Shown here piece by piece: positions 10,419 through 20,124 of a DNA stretch of 64,000 nt. Origin of the DNA: Terriglobia bacterium (lineage in GTDB: Bacteria; Acidobacteriota; Terriglobia; UBA7540); contig JAIQEZ010000003.1 of the NCBI GenBank assembly GCA_020073545.1, positions 29,579-93,578 of the forward strand, written 5' to 3'. Below the pieces are notes generated by a model, which worked only from the letters and a program-made list of their open reading frames with translations, was not told the DNA's origin and did no database searches. How positions within the stretch are numbered: the first letter of the stretch is position 1; each line of letters starts with the position of its first letter. The translations under genes were made by a program, and so were the position numbers.

Positions 10419-10718
10419 ATGAAATTAAGCCATGAAAAACTAATCCAGATATCGCACCGCATCGTGGGTGCGATCGAAGCTCTGGACGAAGTGGAAATCT
10501 TCGATGAGCCCAACGCCATTCGCCAAGAAACCGTCAAGATCCTGACCGACCTGATGCATGAGGAAGAAAAAATCGACGAAGCCGCCAAGGCCCGTATCAC
10601 TTCTCAGAAGCGCACTATCCCCGAGGGCGGCGGGGAGTGGGATATCCTCTACCGGAAATATTACTCCGACGAGCTGCGCAAGCTTGGCATCGCTTTCAAT
10701 GCTCCCCCGCGTTCTTGA
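10419..10718 (+). CDS. DUF507 family protein (tandem paralog)
   Basis: MKLSHEKLIQISHRIVGAIEALDEVE...; follows the first DUF507 gene by about 20 bp; internal ATG of ORF 10326..10718. Confidence 0.8.
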   Translation: MKLSHEKLIQISHRIVGAIEALDEVEIFDEPNAIRQETVKILTDLMHEEEKIDEAAKARITSQKRTIPEGGGEWDILYRKYYSDELRKLGIAFNAPPRS

Positions 10719-10862
10719 TTCCCTCAGCCTCTTGTGATCTTCCTGATACCCTGCCGACGCGCGCCGGATTCCGCTCGGGCCGGCGCCTCGCTGTCGCGCA
10801 GAAAACAGGAAAGGCGTCCGATGGAACTGGACGCCTGGAATTGGTCTGGAGCTGTATCGCGC

Positions 10863-11858
10863 TTAGTCGCGACGCTTCAGCACCGGTGGCTGGTCATCGC
10901 CTTGATCGGTTTTCTGCTGGCCGGGCTGTGTCTGCGAAGTCGTCTTATCCGTGGACTCGCGCTTGCGGAGGGTGGGCCCGGAATCGCCCCTCTGTTTCTT
11001 GTGCTGGCTGATCACGGTTTGCAGGCGGGCCTTGATGTCATCAAATTCCGAAGTCGAGACTAGATACTGGTCGCGCTTGGGGAGAATCTGTTGGATTTCC
11101 TGCTCCGACTTGATGATGCGGTCGCCGGTGGGGGGATGGCTGGCGAAGACCGTCGACATACTTCCCGGGCTTCGGCGCTCTTCATCCATCACTTTGCCGA
11201 AAAAGCCGACGTAGGAATTCGGGTCGTAGCCCGCCTTGAACATGTATTGAAGGCCCAGGAAGTCGGCTTCCTCCTCATCCTTGCGGCTGAACTTAAGGAA
11301 AGCCAACGGCACGCCATTCAAATAAGCTTCCAGAACGCCATAGTAGACGGCTGCGGACATGGGGATGATCATCATGGGGATCATCGCGTATTGCAGGATG
11401 GTGGCCTTGGTCATCTGGCTGGCCCAATGGCGCGCCGCCGCGTGACCAATCTCATGCGCGATCACGCCGGCAATCTGGTCTTCCTCGTCTGCAGCCAGCA
11501 GGACGCCGGTGTTGACGTAGATGAACCCGCCCGGCAGGGTGAAGGCGTTGATCGATGGGTCGTCGATCACCTTGACGGTCAGCGGGATGTTGAGGTCGGA
11601 GTTGCGCGCCAGGTTTTGGGACACGCGGTTCACGTATTCGTTGATGACCGGATCAGTAAGAATCTTGGCGGAGCGTTCGATCTCCGTCGAGTATTGCTTA
11701 CCGATGGCGATTTCTTTTTCCTGGGAGATAATGCTGCGATGCGCCACCTTGCGATTCCCGATCTCGTCGACGTCCTTCTTATCGTCGCCGCGAACGGGAA
11801 GCGAGGCCCAGCCCAGCATAACGACAAGCAATAGCGCTGTGAAGCGCGGCTTCCTCAT
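10863..11858 (-). CDS. M48-family zinc metallopeptidase, secreted
   Basis: Signal peptide and VIAHEIGHAAARHWASQM HExxH motif. Confidence 0.92.
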   Translation of the reverse strand: MRKPRFTALLLVVMLGWASLPVRGDDKKDVDEIGNRKVAHRSIISQEKEIAIGKQYSTEIERSAKILTDPVINEYVNRVSQNLARNSDLNIPLTVKVIDDPSINAFTLPGGFIYVNTGVLLAADEEDQIAGVIAHEIGHAAARHWASQMTKATILQYAMIPMMIIPMSAAVYYGVLEAYLNGVPLAFLKFSRKDEEEADFLGLQYMFKAGYDPNSYVGFFGKVMDEERRSPGSMSTVFASHPPTGDRIIKSEQEIQQILPKRDQYLVSTSEFDDIKARLQTVISQHKKQRGDSGPTLRKRESTDKTTSQTQPGQQKTDQGDDQPPVLKRRD

Positions 11859-12455
11859 GGCAATGCTCCTTACTGGCTATTATACCATTGCGGGTGGGCC
11901 GGACCACTCCTCCCTCCACGGCGCCTTGGAACCTGGCATCACTCTCGTATGGGTGACCCCCAGCCTGCTTTCGGCAGACCTGGACCACCTCCCGGACCCA
12001 TTCTGAATCCACCTGTTTCTTTGATTGCCCGGAAGGCAAGGGGGTTGCATGCCTCACCGCCCAAGGCGGCAGAATCCAGCGTCCAGAAAGGCGCCCCATG
12101 TGGAAACTGGCCCAGCGCCCGTGAAGGGGCCGCTGAGGCGGGAGAAGAGGACAACTCGCGAGACCGTAACAAACTGCTGCCCGGGCGGGGGGCCTTCTAG
12201 GGCTAACTTATTGGATATCAGGGTGTTGTGGACGTTGACCTCCCCCTCAAGCTGGAAAAGGGATGGGCCCGCAAGGCAGGAAGCGCGCCACCCCCTGCGC
12301 AAGCCCGGCTCAGCGATTCGCAAACCGAGTACGCACTCGCTGGAGGAAGGCTGTGACTTGGGGGAGGGCAAGCGGGTTCGGCTATTGACTCCGCATGTGA
12401 GGACAGCTAGATTAGCTGAATCGGTCTTCAGCCGAGGCCTTTGAGTTAGTTTCCC

Positions 12456-12716
12456 GTGACGGCTCGCCATCCCCCGTCCGAGGAGTTTGAGCCTGTGATC
12501 GTTTCCACAGTTCAGTCGGGACAACTCTGGCAGTGGGAGGAGACCGGCGAAAGATGGCTGGTCACCAAGGTCTACTCGGAGGTCTTCGCCTCTCATGCAA
12601 TCCTGAGGAAAGTGGGAGGGACGGATGCGGATCTTCTCCGGGTGAAGATCGAGAATTCGGGGGAAGGCGTTTCGCTCCCCGGTTTTGTCTTTACTCAGGA
12701 AGTGGAGGATTTCTAG
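12456..12716 (+). CDS. Small conserved-looking hypothetical protein
   Basis: 86 aa ORF with balanced composition and no competing ORF; stop codon lies inside a palindromic repeat end. Confidence 0.5.
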   Translation: MTARHPPSEEFEPVIVSTVQSGQLWQWEETGERWLVTKVYSEVFASHAILRKVGGTDADLLRVKIENSGEGVSLPGFVFTQEVEDF

Positions 12717-12820
12717 TGCCGTGTCAATTCAATCTCCAGTGTTGCAGTGCCCGCACCGTGCGCGGCCACACGAAAGACCGCTTTGGAAGGGTTACACAAG
12801 ATAAGCCGGGACGGCACTAG
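12713..12820. repeat. MITE/REP-like element with CTAGTGCCGT terminal inverted repeats
   Basis: ctagtgccgt (12713-12722) and acggcactag (12811-12820) are exact inverted repeats; same ends and length as the element at 19899-20005. Confidence 0.75.
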
Positions 12821-12900
12821 CAGCGTCCCACCTCGCGGGACGCCCAGCGCGGTTTCTTCGTGCGCGCGCACACTTTCGGATCTCCTCAAACAGTCTTCCT

Positions 12901-13524
12901 ATGGTTTCCTTCATCCTTGAATCCCTCGCGGCCTTCATCATCTGGGTGATCTCTCAGGGCGGTTACCTCGGGATCATCCTGCTGATGGGAATCGAATCCG
13001 CCTGCATTCCGCTGCCCTCGGAAGTTATCATGCCCTTTTCGGGGTATCTGGTTTTCACGGGCCGTTTCCGGCTGGGCTGGGTCGCGCTGGCGGGCGCGCT
13101 GGGATGCAATCTGGGCTCACTGGTGGCCTATTACGTAGGGTCGCTGGGGGGGCGGCCGCTGGTGGAAAAATATGGGCGCTGGGTGCTGGTCACTCACCAC
13201 GACCTGGAGACGGCCGACCGCTTCTTTGCGCGCTATGGCGATTGGGCCGTGTTCATCGCGCGCCTCTTTCCCGTGATCCGCACGTTCATCGCTTTCCCGG
13301 CGGGCGTCTCGCGCATGAACGTGCCCCGCTTCCACCTTTACACCTTCCTCGGATCTCTGCCTTGGTGCCTGGCGCTTGCCTATGCGGGACTGAAATTGGG
13401 CGAGCGCTGGACGACCCTGCGTGAGTATTTCCACCGCTTCGATGCCGTTCTGGGCGTCTTGATCGTCCTAGGTGCGGTCTGGTTCATCCACAACCGCTGG
13501 AAGAATCGCTTGCGCGCGGCATGA
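12901..13524 (+). CDS. DedA family membrane protein
   Basis: LLMGIESACIPLPSEVIMPFSGYL and PVIRTFIAFPAGVSRM motifs. Confidence 0.93.
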   Translation: MVSFILESLAAFIIWVISQGGYLGIILLMGIESACIPLPSEVIMPFSGYLVFTGRFRLGWVALAGALGCNLGSLVAYYVGSLGGRPLVEKYGRWVLVTHHDLETADRFFARYGDWAVFIARLFPVIRTFIAFPAGVSRMNVPRFHLYTFLGSLPWCLALAYAGLKLGERWTTLREYFHRFDAVLGVLIVLGAVWFIHNRWKNRLRAA

Positions 13525-13544
13525 GCCGGGCGCGGCCCCAGCGC

Positions 13545-14258
13545 TTACACGGATTTCACCGGCATCTTCACAATATCGTCAACCGCTGCAGTTTCGCGGG
13601 TTACGAAGGGCTCGCCGTAGCGCACGCCGATCATGTGCCCGAAATGGCGAGCTTCCGACCCCATGCGCGCGTGGATGTCGGCTCGGGAAGGGAAGAGGTT
13701 TTGCATCTCCTTGGGCGGGGAAAATTGTGAGGCAAAACAGAAGATGGCTTTGAGTTTCCTGTCGAACTGCTCGGTAATATCCACGACGAAGGTAGGCCGA
13801 ACCGTGGGCACGTACTGCGAGGCGTAGATGATTTTAAAGGGGCGGTGCGGCTTGCCCTTGAGCGGCAGCTTAGCGAGGCCCGCCAGGAAGCAGGCTTCGT
13901 ACCCGATCCGCCCGGTCGTGTAGTGGTCCGGATGGCGGCCTTGCCAGTACGGCAGGATCACCGTGCGCGGGCGCAGATTGCGAATCTTCTGGGCAATCTT
14001 CAACTTATTCGCGCGCGTATTCTCCACGCCTGCATCGGGAATATGGAGATTCTCCCTGTAGACGACCCCCAGCGTCTGCGCGGCGCGGCGCGCTTCCTTC
14101 TTGCGCAGAGCCGCACTGCCGCGCGTGCCCGTTTCACCCGCGGTGAGGTCCAGAATGCCCACGCGGTACCCTGCTTCCACCATCTTGATAACGGTGCCCC
14201 CGCAGGTGATTTCGACGTCGTCCGGGTGCGCGGCGATCGCCAGAATATCAACTTCCAT
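13545..14258 (-). CDS. bshB1: Bacillithiol biosynthesis deacetylase BshB1 (PIG-L/LmbE family)
   Basis: DILAIAAHPDDVEITCGGTVIKMVEAGYRVGILDLTAGETGTRGSA ... YWQGRHPDHYTTGRI. Confidence 0.9.
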   Translation of the reverse strand: MEVDILAIAAHPDDVEITCGGTVIKMVEAGYRVGILDLTAGETGTRGSAALRKKEARRAAQTLGVVYRENLHIPDAGVENTRANKLKIAQKIRNLRPRTVILPYWQGRHPDHYTTGRIGYEACFLAGLAKLPLKGKPHRPFKIIYASQYVPTVRPTFVVDITEQFDRKLKAIFCFASQFSPPKEMQNLFPSRADIHARMGSEARHFGHMIGVRYGEPFVTRETAAVDDIVKMPVKSV

Positions 14259-14552
14259 TTTCCGGTCTGTCTCCTTGTTCCCGCAGCGGCTTCAGCCGCC
14301 GGAGGAATTCTCGCTCGTCGAGGTGGTATTTGAACGCCTTACGGCCGTTGATAAAAACCACGGGTATCTCTTCTTTAAACTTCGCGTACGCGTCGCCGTC
14401 TTCCAGGATGTTGATGAAAAACATGGTAGCGCCGACCTTTAGGTCGGCAGGTGCTGAGCTAAAGCTCAGCGCTACAACACACCATCAACCTGGTATTTCA
14501 CCCGGTCGCACAGGCCACAGCCGGGTTTAGTATAGAGCACAACCTCAATCAT
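14248..14552 (-). pseudogene. Glutaredoxin-like (thioredoxin-fold, DUF836-type) gene disrupted by a palindromic repeat
   Basis: 14552..14472 encodes MIEVVLYTKPGCGLCDRVKYQVDGVL*; a different frame, 14424..14248, encodes MFFINILEDGDAYAKFKEEIPVVFINGRKAFKYHLDEREFLRRLKPL...; the two halves flank the palindrome. Confidence 0.75.
14426..14475. repeat. Double-hairpin REP-like palindrome
   Basis: gtagc-[gccgacct tt aggtcggc]-aggt-[gctgagct aa agctcagc]-gctac: two perfect 8-bp stems within a 5-bp outer inverted repeat. Confidence 0.9.
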
Positions 14553-14810
14553 CAGGGCAATTCTGGATTCTAAGGGGAAGGGTGGAGAAGCGTCAACCCC
14601 GATCCCGAATTCGGATAGCCTCCATTGTGACTATCCCTCTTTCCATCAGTAGGTCGGACTGTGGAAACCGAACCCCGATGCGATCAGATTCAAGGCACGG
14701 CAACGGCACAGCGACCGGCACGCGTCGCGGCGATGGAGTAGAATCACGTTGCGACGCATCGCCAACGCGTACAAGACGGACCGCCAAGATGTCAGTTCAA
14801 GGAGCCCCTT

Positions 14811-16159
14811 ATGCCCATCCGCACGATTATCGAACCTTTCAAAATCAAGAGCGTGGAGCCCATTCGCTGGACTACACGAGCAGAGCGCCAGGCGTTGCTG
14901 CGCTCCGCTCACTACAACCTGTTTTTGCTGTCGGCCGAGGATGTGCTGATTGATCTCCTGACGGATTCGGGGACCGGCGCCATGTCGACGCGCCAGAGGG
15001 CGGCCATGATGGAAGGCGATGAAAGCTACGCGGGGAGCAAGAGCTTCGACCGCTTCCGCTGCTCCGTGCAAGATATCTTCGCGTACAAGCACGTGATTCC
15101 AACACACCAGGGGCGGGCCGCGGAGCGCATCTTGTTCAGCGTGATGTGCAAGAAAGGTGACGTGGTCCCGAACAACACGCACTTCGACACCACGCGCGCG
15201 AACGTGGATTTTGTGGGTGCCGAGGCCGTGGACTTGCCGATTGCCGAAGGCAGCCGTCGGTCGTGCATCCGTTCAAGGGCAGCGTGCACGTGCCCGCGCT
15301 CGAGCAACTGATCGCGCGCGTCGGGCGCGAGCGGGTGCCGCTGGTGATGCTGACGATCACCAACAACTCCGGGGGCGGCCAACCCGTCTCGATCGAGAAC
15401 ATGCGGGCGGCGAGTGCGGTCTGCCGCAAGCACGGTATTCCGCTCTACTTTGACGCTTGCCGTTTTGCCGAGAACGCCTACTTCAGACTACGCGAGGAGG
15501 GGTACGAATCCAAAACGCCGAAGCAGATCGCGCAAGAAATCTTCCGCCTCGGCGACGGCTGCACGATGTCCGCCAAGAAAGACGGTTTGGCGAACATCGG
15601 CGGATTCCTCTGCACCAACGACGACGCGATTGCGCAACAGGAAAAGAACCTGCTGATTCTGACCGAGGGTTATCCGACTTATGGCGGGCTGGCCGGACGT
15701 GATCTGGAAGCGATTGCCGTGGGGGTGGAAGAAGTGCTGGAAGAGGATTACCTCTGCTACCGGATCGTTTCGACGGCGTATCTCGGGAAGCACATTTCCG
15801 ACGAGGGCGTGCCCATCGTGCAGCCGCCCGGCGGGCACGCCGTCTATCTCGACGCGCGTGCGTTCCTTCCGCACATTCCCGCAGAGCAGTTTCCGGGCGT
15901 GGCGCTGGCCGCGGAACTCTACCTGGAAGGCGGAATTCGCTCCGTCGAGATCGGCTCGCTCATGTTCGGCGCGGCAGCAAAGATGGACTTGGTGCGCTTG
16001 GCCATTCCGCGCCGCGTTTACACCCAGAGCCATATCGATTACGTTATCGAGGTGATCCTGAATGTCTGGAAGCGTCGGGAGCAGATTCGCGGGCTACGGT
16101 TAACTTACGAAGCTCCGTTCTTGCGGCATTTCACGGCTAGACTGGAACTTATGCCGTAG
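14811..16159 (+). pseudogene. tnaA: Tryptophanase/beta-eliminating lyase with an apparent single-base frameshift
   Basis: ORFs 14811..15311 and 15263..16159 are the N- and C-terminal parts of one protein; PLP-lysine context TMSAKKDGLANIGG; frame changes near 15251-15263. Confidence 0.85.
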
Positions 16160-16201
16160 CGCGGGCGGTTTAGGGAAACACGCGCGCGGCGCGCGAGGCT
16201 G

Positions 16202-16672
16202 TCAGGAGGGATAACTCCCCGCCACCTTCATGAAGAAGCGATGCACTCGGTGAAAAAACGCCGCCTTCGGAAGGAACATGAACGGGCAGTAACCTTCGAT
16301 CACGCTGCAGCCGCGCTTGCGGCAGGACTCCACCGCGCGCTCATGAACCTCTCCGTCTCGCCCGGTCTGGTATATCCAAATTCGCCTGACGGCAGCTTCG
16401 TTGCATTCGCGCAAGGCCTGATCGGTTGTGGCTGCTGGCGTCATCAGCAGCGCGGCTTCCACGGGCGGGGTGATGTCGGCGACGCAGGCGAAACACGTAC
16501 GGCCCTCGATTTCCTTGGCTTGCGGATTCACTGGGACAGCGTCGTACCCCTGGGCCAGAAATTCGCGAAACAGTGCTCGCGAGAAGTGCTTCGGGTCACG
16601 AGAGACTCCCACGATGGCGAGTCTCTTGGTGGCGAGAAAATGCCCGATGTCGTCCAGCGATCCATCCTGCAT
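16202..16672 (-). CDS. CoA-binding (Rossmann) domain protein, YccU-like
   Basis: LATKRLAIVGVSRDPKHFSRALFREFLAQGYDAVPVNPQAKEIEG... Confidence 0.85.
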   Translation of the reverse strand: MQDGSLDDIGHFLATKRLAIVGVSRDPKHFSRALFREFLAQGYDAVPVNPQAKEIEGRTCFACVADITPPVEAALLMTPAATTDQALRECNEAAVRRIWIYQTGRDGEVHERAVESCRKRGCSVIEGYCPFMFLPKAAFFHRVHRFFMKVAGSYPS

Positions 16673-16779
16673 GGTGGGTGCCTCGTACGAGACTCTATGC
16701 CAATTGGCGCCTGGCCGCAAGAAACCACGTGTGCACTCCCCTTGACAATGGCGATGGGCGTGTTATCAATCGAGAGACT

Positions 16780-17523
16780 ATGAGCGAACAACTTCTTCGG
16801 GACCAGGTGGCGTTGGTGACCGGCGGTGGGAAACGGATCGGGCGTGCCATAGCCTTGGCATTGGCGCGGGCCGGGGCGGACGTGGTCGTGAACTACCACG
16901 AGTCGCGTGAGGGAGCGCTGGCCGCGGTGCGCGAGATGGCCGCGCTCGGGGTCCGCGCGCTGGCCCTCCGCGCGGACGTCTCACGGCCGAGGCAAATCGC
17001 GGCGATGTTCCGCGCGGTCGAAAAGCGTTTTGGCCGCCTGGACCTTCTCGTGAACAACGCCGGCACGTTCTTTGCCGGGAGCTGGGACCAGCTCACGGAA
17101 AGAGATTGGGATCGTATTCTGGGAATCAATCTGAAAGGCCCCTTCTTCTGCGCGCAGGCTGCCGCGCGCCTGATGGTGCGCCAGGGCCGGGGAAATATCA
17201 TCAACATCTCCTCGCTCGGCGGGCTGCAGGCTTGGCCGAACTACATGCACTATTGCGCGTCGAAGGCGGCGCTGATCTCCCTGACGCGCTCGCTGGCGAA
17301 GGCGCTGGCCCCGCGCATCCGTGTGAACAGCATCGCGCCCGGGACCATTCTCTTCCCGGATGAAAAACGCGACGCCACTCTCAAGAAGATCATCCGCGCG
17401 ACGCCGCTTCGGAAAGCCGGCGCCGCCCAGGACATCGCGGAAATGGTGCTGTATCTTGCCACGCGTAGCGATTTCATCACGGGGCAGGTCTTCGTGGTGG
17501 ATGGCGGGAAGTCGATTCCGTAA
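16780..17523 (+). CDS. SDR-family oxidoreductase
   Basis: VALVTGGGKRIGRAIALALA, NNAG, YMHYCASKAAL, SIAPGTI; internal ATG at 16780 of the longer ORF. Confidence 0.93.
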   Translation: MSEQLLRDQVALVTGGGKRIGRAIALALARAGADVVVNYHESREGALAAVREMAALGVRALALRADVSRPRQIAAMFRAVEKRFGRLDLLVNNAGTFFAGSWDQLTERDWDRILGINLKGPFFCAQAAARLMVRQGRGNIINISSLGGLQAWPNYMHYCASKAALISLTRSLAKALAPRIRVNSIAPGTILFPDEKRDATLKKIIRATPLRKAGAAQDIAEMVLYLATRSDFITGQVFVVDGGKSIP

Positions 17524-17561
17524 GAGAAGCTTTCAGCAATCAGCGCTCAGCGCTTGGCTCT

Positions 17562-17652
17562 CGGTAGGGCCGAACGGCGTTCGCCCTGCTGGGGGCGAGC
17601 GCCACGCGCCCCCACAATTCCAGGCGAGGCAGCGCCTGCCCGACGCCTACCG
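17562..17652. repeat. Multi-hairpin palindromic element between convergent genes
   Basis: cggtagg...cctaccg outer inverted repeat; inner tgggggcg/cgccccca and ggcag-cgc-ctgcc hairpins. Confidence 0.65.
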
Positions 17653-17664
17653 CGAAACCGGTTC

Positions 17665-19866
17665 CTACCCCCTTGTGATCTCTTCGATAATCCGACGCAG
17701 GCGGGCGAGCGGGACGGACGCTTGGCCGAAGCGCAGCACGTTATAGAGTTGTGTGAATTGCCCTACGCCGGGCCACAGGCGCGTGCCCAGAAAAGAGAAC
17801 GCGAACTCCCGAGGTGTTTGGGAGGGCCTTTTCCGATACCCTTTCTTTCGCAGCGCGTTGAGCAGGCGCTGATAGGTGAGCGTGGCTTCACGCCGGCCTA
17901 AGGCCGTGTCGCGCCGCGCAAATCTCCAGGCCAGAAGAAAGCGGACTTCCGCCAGCCACCCGCTCTTGTCGGAAACAATCAAGCCTGCCAGGATTGCCAG
18001 CATGATCACGAGCACCAGGAGCTTGTGCGACATCAGCCAACCCTCGACGCGATAGGCGGCTCGAATTCCCTGGCGCTTAAACCTTTCGGCCCGAGAGCGA
18101 AAAGCCTGCTGGAAGTCGTGGGATTCCTGCTCGACCTCTCGCGCCAACTGCATCTGGTGGCTGAAGTCGTAGTTAATGATCCACTCATTCCAGAAAAGAG
18201 CCGCGGCGTCGACGTAGTCGTCCCATCCGCTTGGCAGGACGGGATGGGGATCGGCCGGGGTGGGATCGAAGGGGATCCAGCCATACCCGGGGAAGTAGAC
18301 CTCCACCCAGCTATGCGCGTCGCGAGCGCGCACCACAAAATCCTTGCCGAGGCGATTGTAGAAGCCCGTCTGGAACCCGTTGACGAGCCGTGCGGGGACG
18401 CCGAGCGTCCGCAACATCACCGCCATGGCGGCGGCAAAATATTCGCAGTAGCCCGACTTGGATTTGAACAGGAAACTCCCGATAGGATCGCTGGGCTCGA
18501 TGGCCGGCGGGTCAAGCGTGTACTGGAAATTGCTGCGCAGATAGGACTGGATGGCGGCCGCGCGGTCATAGTTATTGGTTGCGGAAGCGGTAAGGGTGCG
18601 AGCTAGCTCGCCGACGCGCGGGTCCATGGGGGGCAGGCGCAGATAAACCAAGCGCATTCCGCCTGAATACTCGGCGGGGGCCTGACGCAGCTCGCCCGCT
18701 GGCGGCAGGCCGGTTTCGGAGACCACGGTGTAGACGAAAGGGACGTTGGTGCTCGGCGGGCTGTGCAGCGAGCTGGTCTGGTCCAGGCTCAGGAGGCGCA
18801 TTTGGCCGCTGAGTTCACGTGGTTCAGCGGCTGCGAAGAGCACGTCGGTGGAGAGGGCCGCGCGCAGGATGCGGTAGCGCAGCGGATGCTTTGGGCGGTG
18901 CTCCCAGCCCTTGGGGGGCGGGATCATGAAGCGTTGATAGGACGCGGGCTGCAGGGGAAATTGCTCGGTGTTGTCGTTGAACCAGTGCTTGCCGTCAAAA
19001 CTGTTCAGGCTGACGCCCCGCCACTTGACCCCCACGAACTGGCGGGGATCCCCCTCCGGCATCACCCGCATCACCACCAGGGGTGAGCGCAGGATCTTGC
19101 GGATGTCTCCCAGATTGACGGATTCGGAAAAGCCCGTAATGTTCTGGGCCTGCATGGAAAGGCCGGTCAGGTACCCCGTCCGATAGCGGGGAATAACGAA
19201 AAAAAGCCCGGCAGCCAGAAGGATGATCCCCCCGGCCAAGCCGACCGCCGCGGTCATCAGAGCCTTTTCCATGGCCCGGCGATTCTGCTCGGCGGCACGG
19301 AAAGGTCCCTCGGGAGCGCGCCAAGCCGCTTCCACGGCGCGCTTGATTTCGTAGCTGATGAACGTCGAAATGGCGAAGAGAACATAGAGCGTGAAGAAAA
19401 CCAGGAAGGTGGTCCCCACGGTCAGGACGGCGCTCGCCAGCATCATCAGGAACGAAAGCGTGGCCAGATAGCCGTAGTCGCGGTAAGTCCGAGCTGAAAA
19501 GATCTTCATGACCGCCGTGAAGAGCACCAGATGGACCGTGGCGGAGAGCATGCGGTCAAGCGGGCTGGGGCCGGAAGAGAAAATCAGAAAATCCAGACCA
19601 TAGAAGAAGATGTAGAAAATGGAAATTCGCGTGACCGTTTTGGGGGAAAGGGAATAATCGGTTTCGCGGACGTAGCTCCACAGTTTGATGGCCAGCGCGC
19701 CGAACATCCCGACCATAGAAACCAGGTCCAGCTTGCCCGTCGTGGCCACGGTGAGGAAGCCCGTGGCCAGCATCAGCAGAAGGGAAATCTCAAAGTAACG
19801 CTGCACGCTGACGTGCGCCTGCTTTTGGCTCAGGTCAGTGACGACAACTTGTGGGCCTTTGCTCAT
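17665..19866 (-). CDS. TgpA-like transglutaminase-domain membrane protein
   Basis: N-terminal multi-TM region (DUF3488-like), then RLVNGFQTGFYN...DAHSWVEVYFPGYGWIPFDPTP transglutaminase core and a C-terminal TM segment. Confidence 0.9.
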   Translation of the reverse strand: MSKGPQVVVTDLSQKQAHVSVQRYFEISLLLMLATGFLTVATTGKLDLVSMVGMFGALAIKLWSYVRETDYSLSPKTVTRISIFYIFFYGLDFLIFSSGPSPLDRMLSATVHLVLFTAVMKIFSARTYRDYGYLATLSFLMMLASAVLTVGTTFLVFFTLYVLFAISTFISYEIKRAVEAAWRAPEGPFRAAEQNRRAMEKALMTAAVGLAGGIILLAAGLFFVIPRYRTGYLTGLSMQAQNITGFSESVNLGDIRKILRSPLVVMRVMPEGDPRQFVGVKWRGVSLNSFDGKHWFNDNTEQFPLQPASYQRFMIPPPKGWEHRPKHPLRYRILRAALSTDVLFAAAEPRELSGQMRLLSLDQTSSLHSPPSTNVPFVYTVVSETGLPPAGELRQAPAEYSGGMRLVYLRLPPMDPRVGELARTLTASATNNYDRAAAIQSYLRSNFQYTLDPPAIEPSDPIGSFLFKSKSGYCEYFAAAMAVMLRTLGVPARLVNGFQTGFYNRLGKDFVVRARDAHSWVEVYFPGYGWIPFDPTPADPHPVLPSGWDDYVDAAALFWNEWIINYDFSHQMQLAREVEQESHDFQQAFRSRAERFKRQGIRAAYRVEGWLMSHKLLVLVIMLAILAGLIVSDKSGWLAEVRFLLAWRFARRDTALGRREATLTYQRLLNALRKKGYRKRPSQTPREFAFSFLGTRLWPGVGQFTQLYNVLRFGQASVPLARLRRIIEEITRG

Positions 19867-19898
19867 CGGTTCGGATACCCCACTTCAGGGTCCTATTT

Positions 19899-20005
19899 TA
19901 GTGCCGTTCCAACTCTCCGGAGCAGAATTCCAGAGCGACGACCCCAAGGAGGCCTGCCGCCGCCTTCAACCGGCCTTTTTGGTCCATTAAGTTGGAACGG
20001 CACTA
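19899..20005. repeat. MITE/REP-like element with TAGTGCCGTTCCAACT terminal inverted repeats
   Basis: tagtgccgttccaact (19899-19914) and agttggaacggcacta (19990-20005), 16/16 perfect. Confidence 0.85.
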
Positions 20006-20084
20006 TTGCAGAAAACCCCCGCACGCGACGTGAATGGCTGTGCGCCGGCAGGGAATGCTGAATAGCGAATGGCTCTCCTGGGTA

Positions 20085-20124
20085 ATCCGATGAACCGATG
20101 ATCCGATTACCCGATCACCCGATG
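20085..20124. repeat. 8-bp tandem repeat array, 5 units (consensus AYCCGATG)
   Basis: ATCCGATG AACCGATG ATCCGATT ACCCGATC ACCCGATG. Confidence 0.8.

Noticed and set aside
11880-12450. Possible structured RNA or genes (ORFs 11949..12200, 12025..12444, 12054..12596)
   Set aside because: I looked for RNase P, tmRNA, 6S and SRP signatures and found no convincing match; ORFs overlap each other with no motif support. Infernal/Rfam would be needed.
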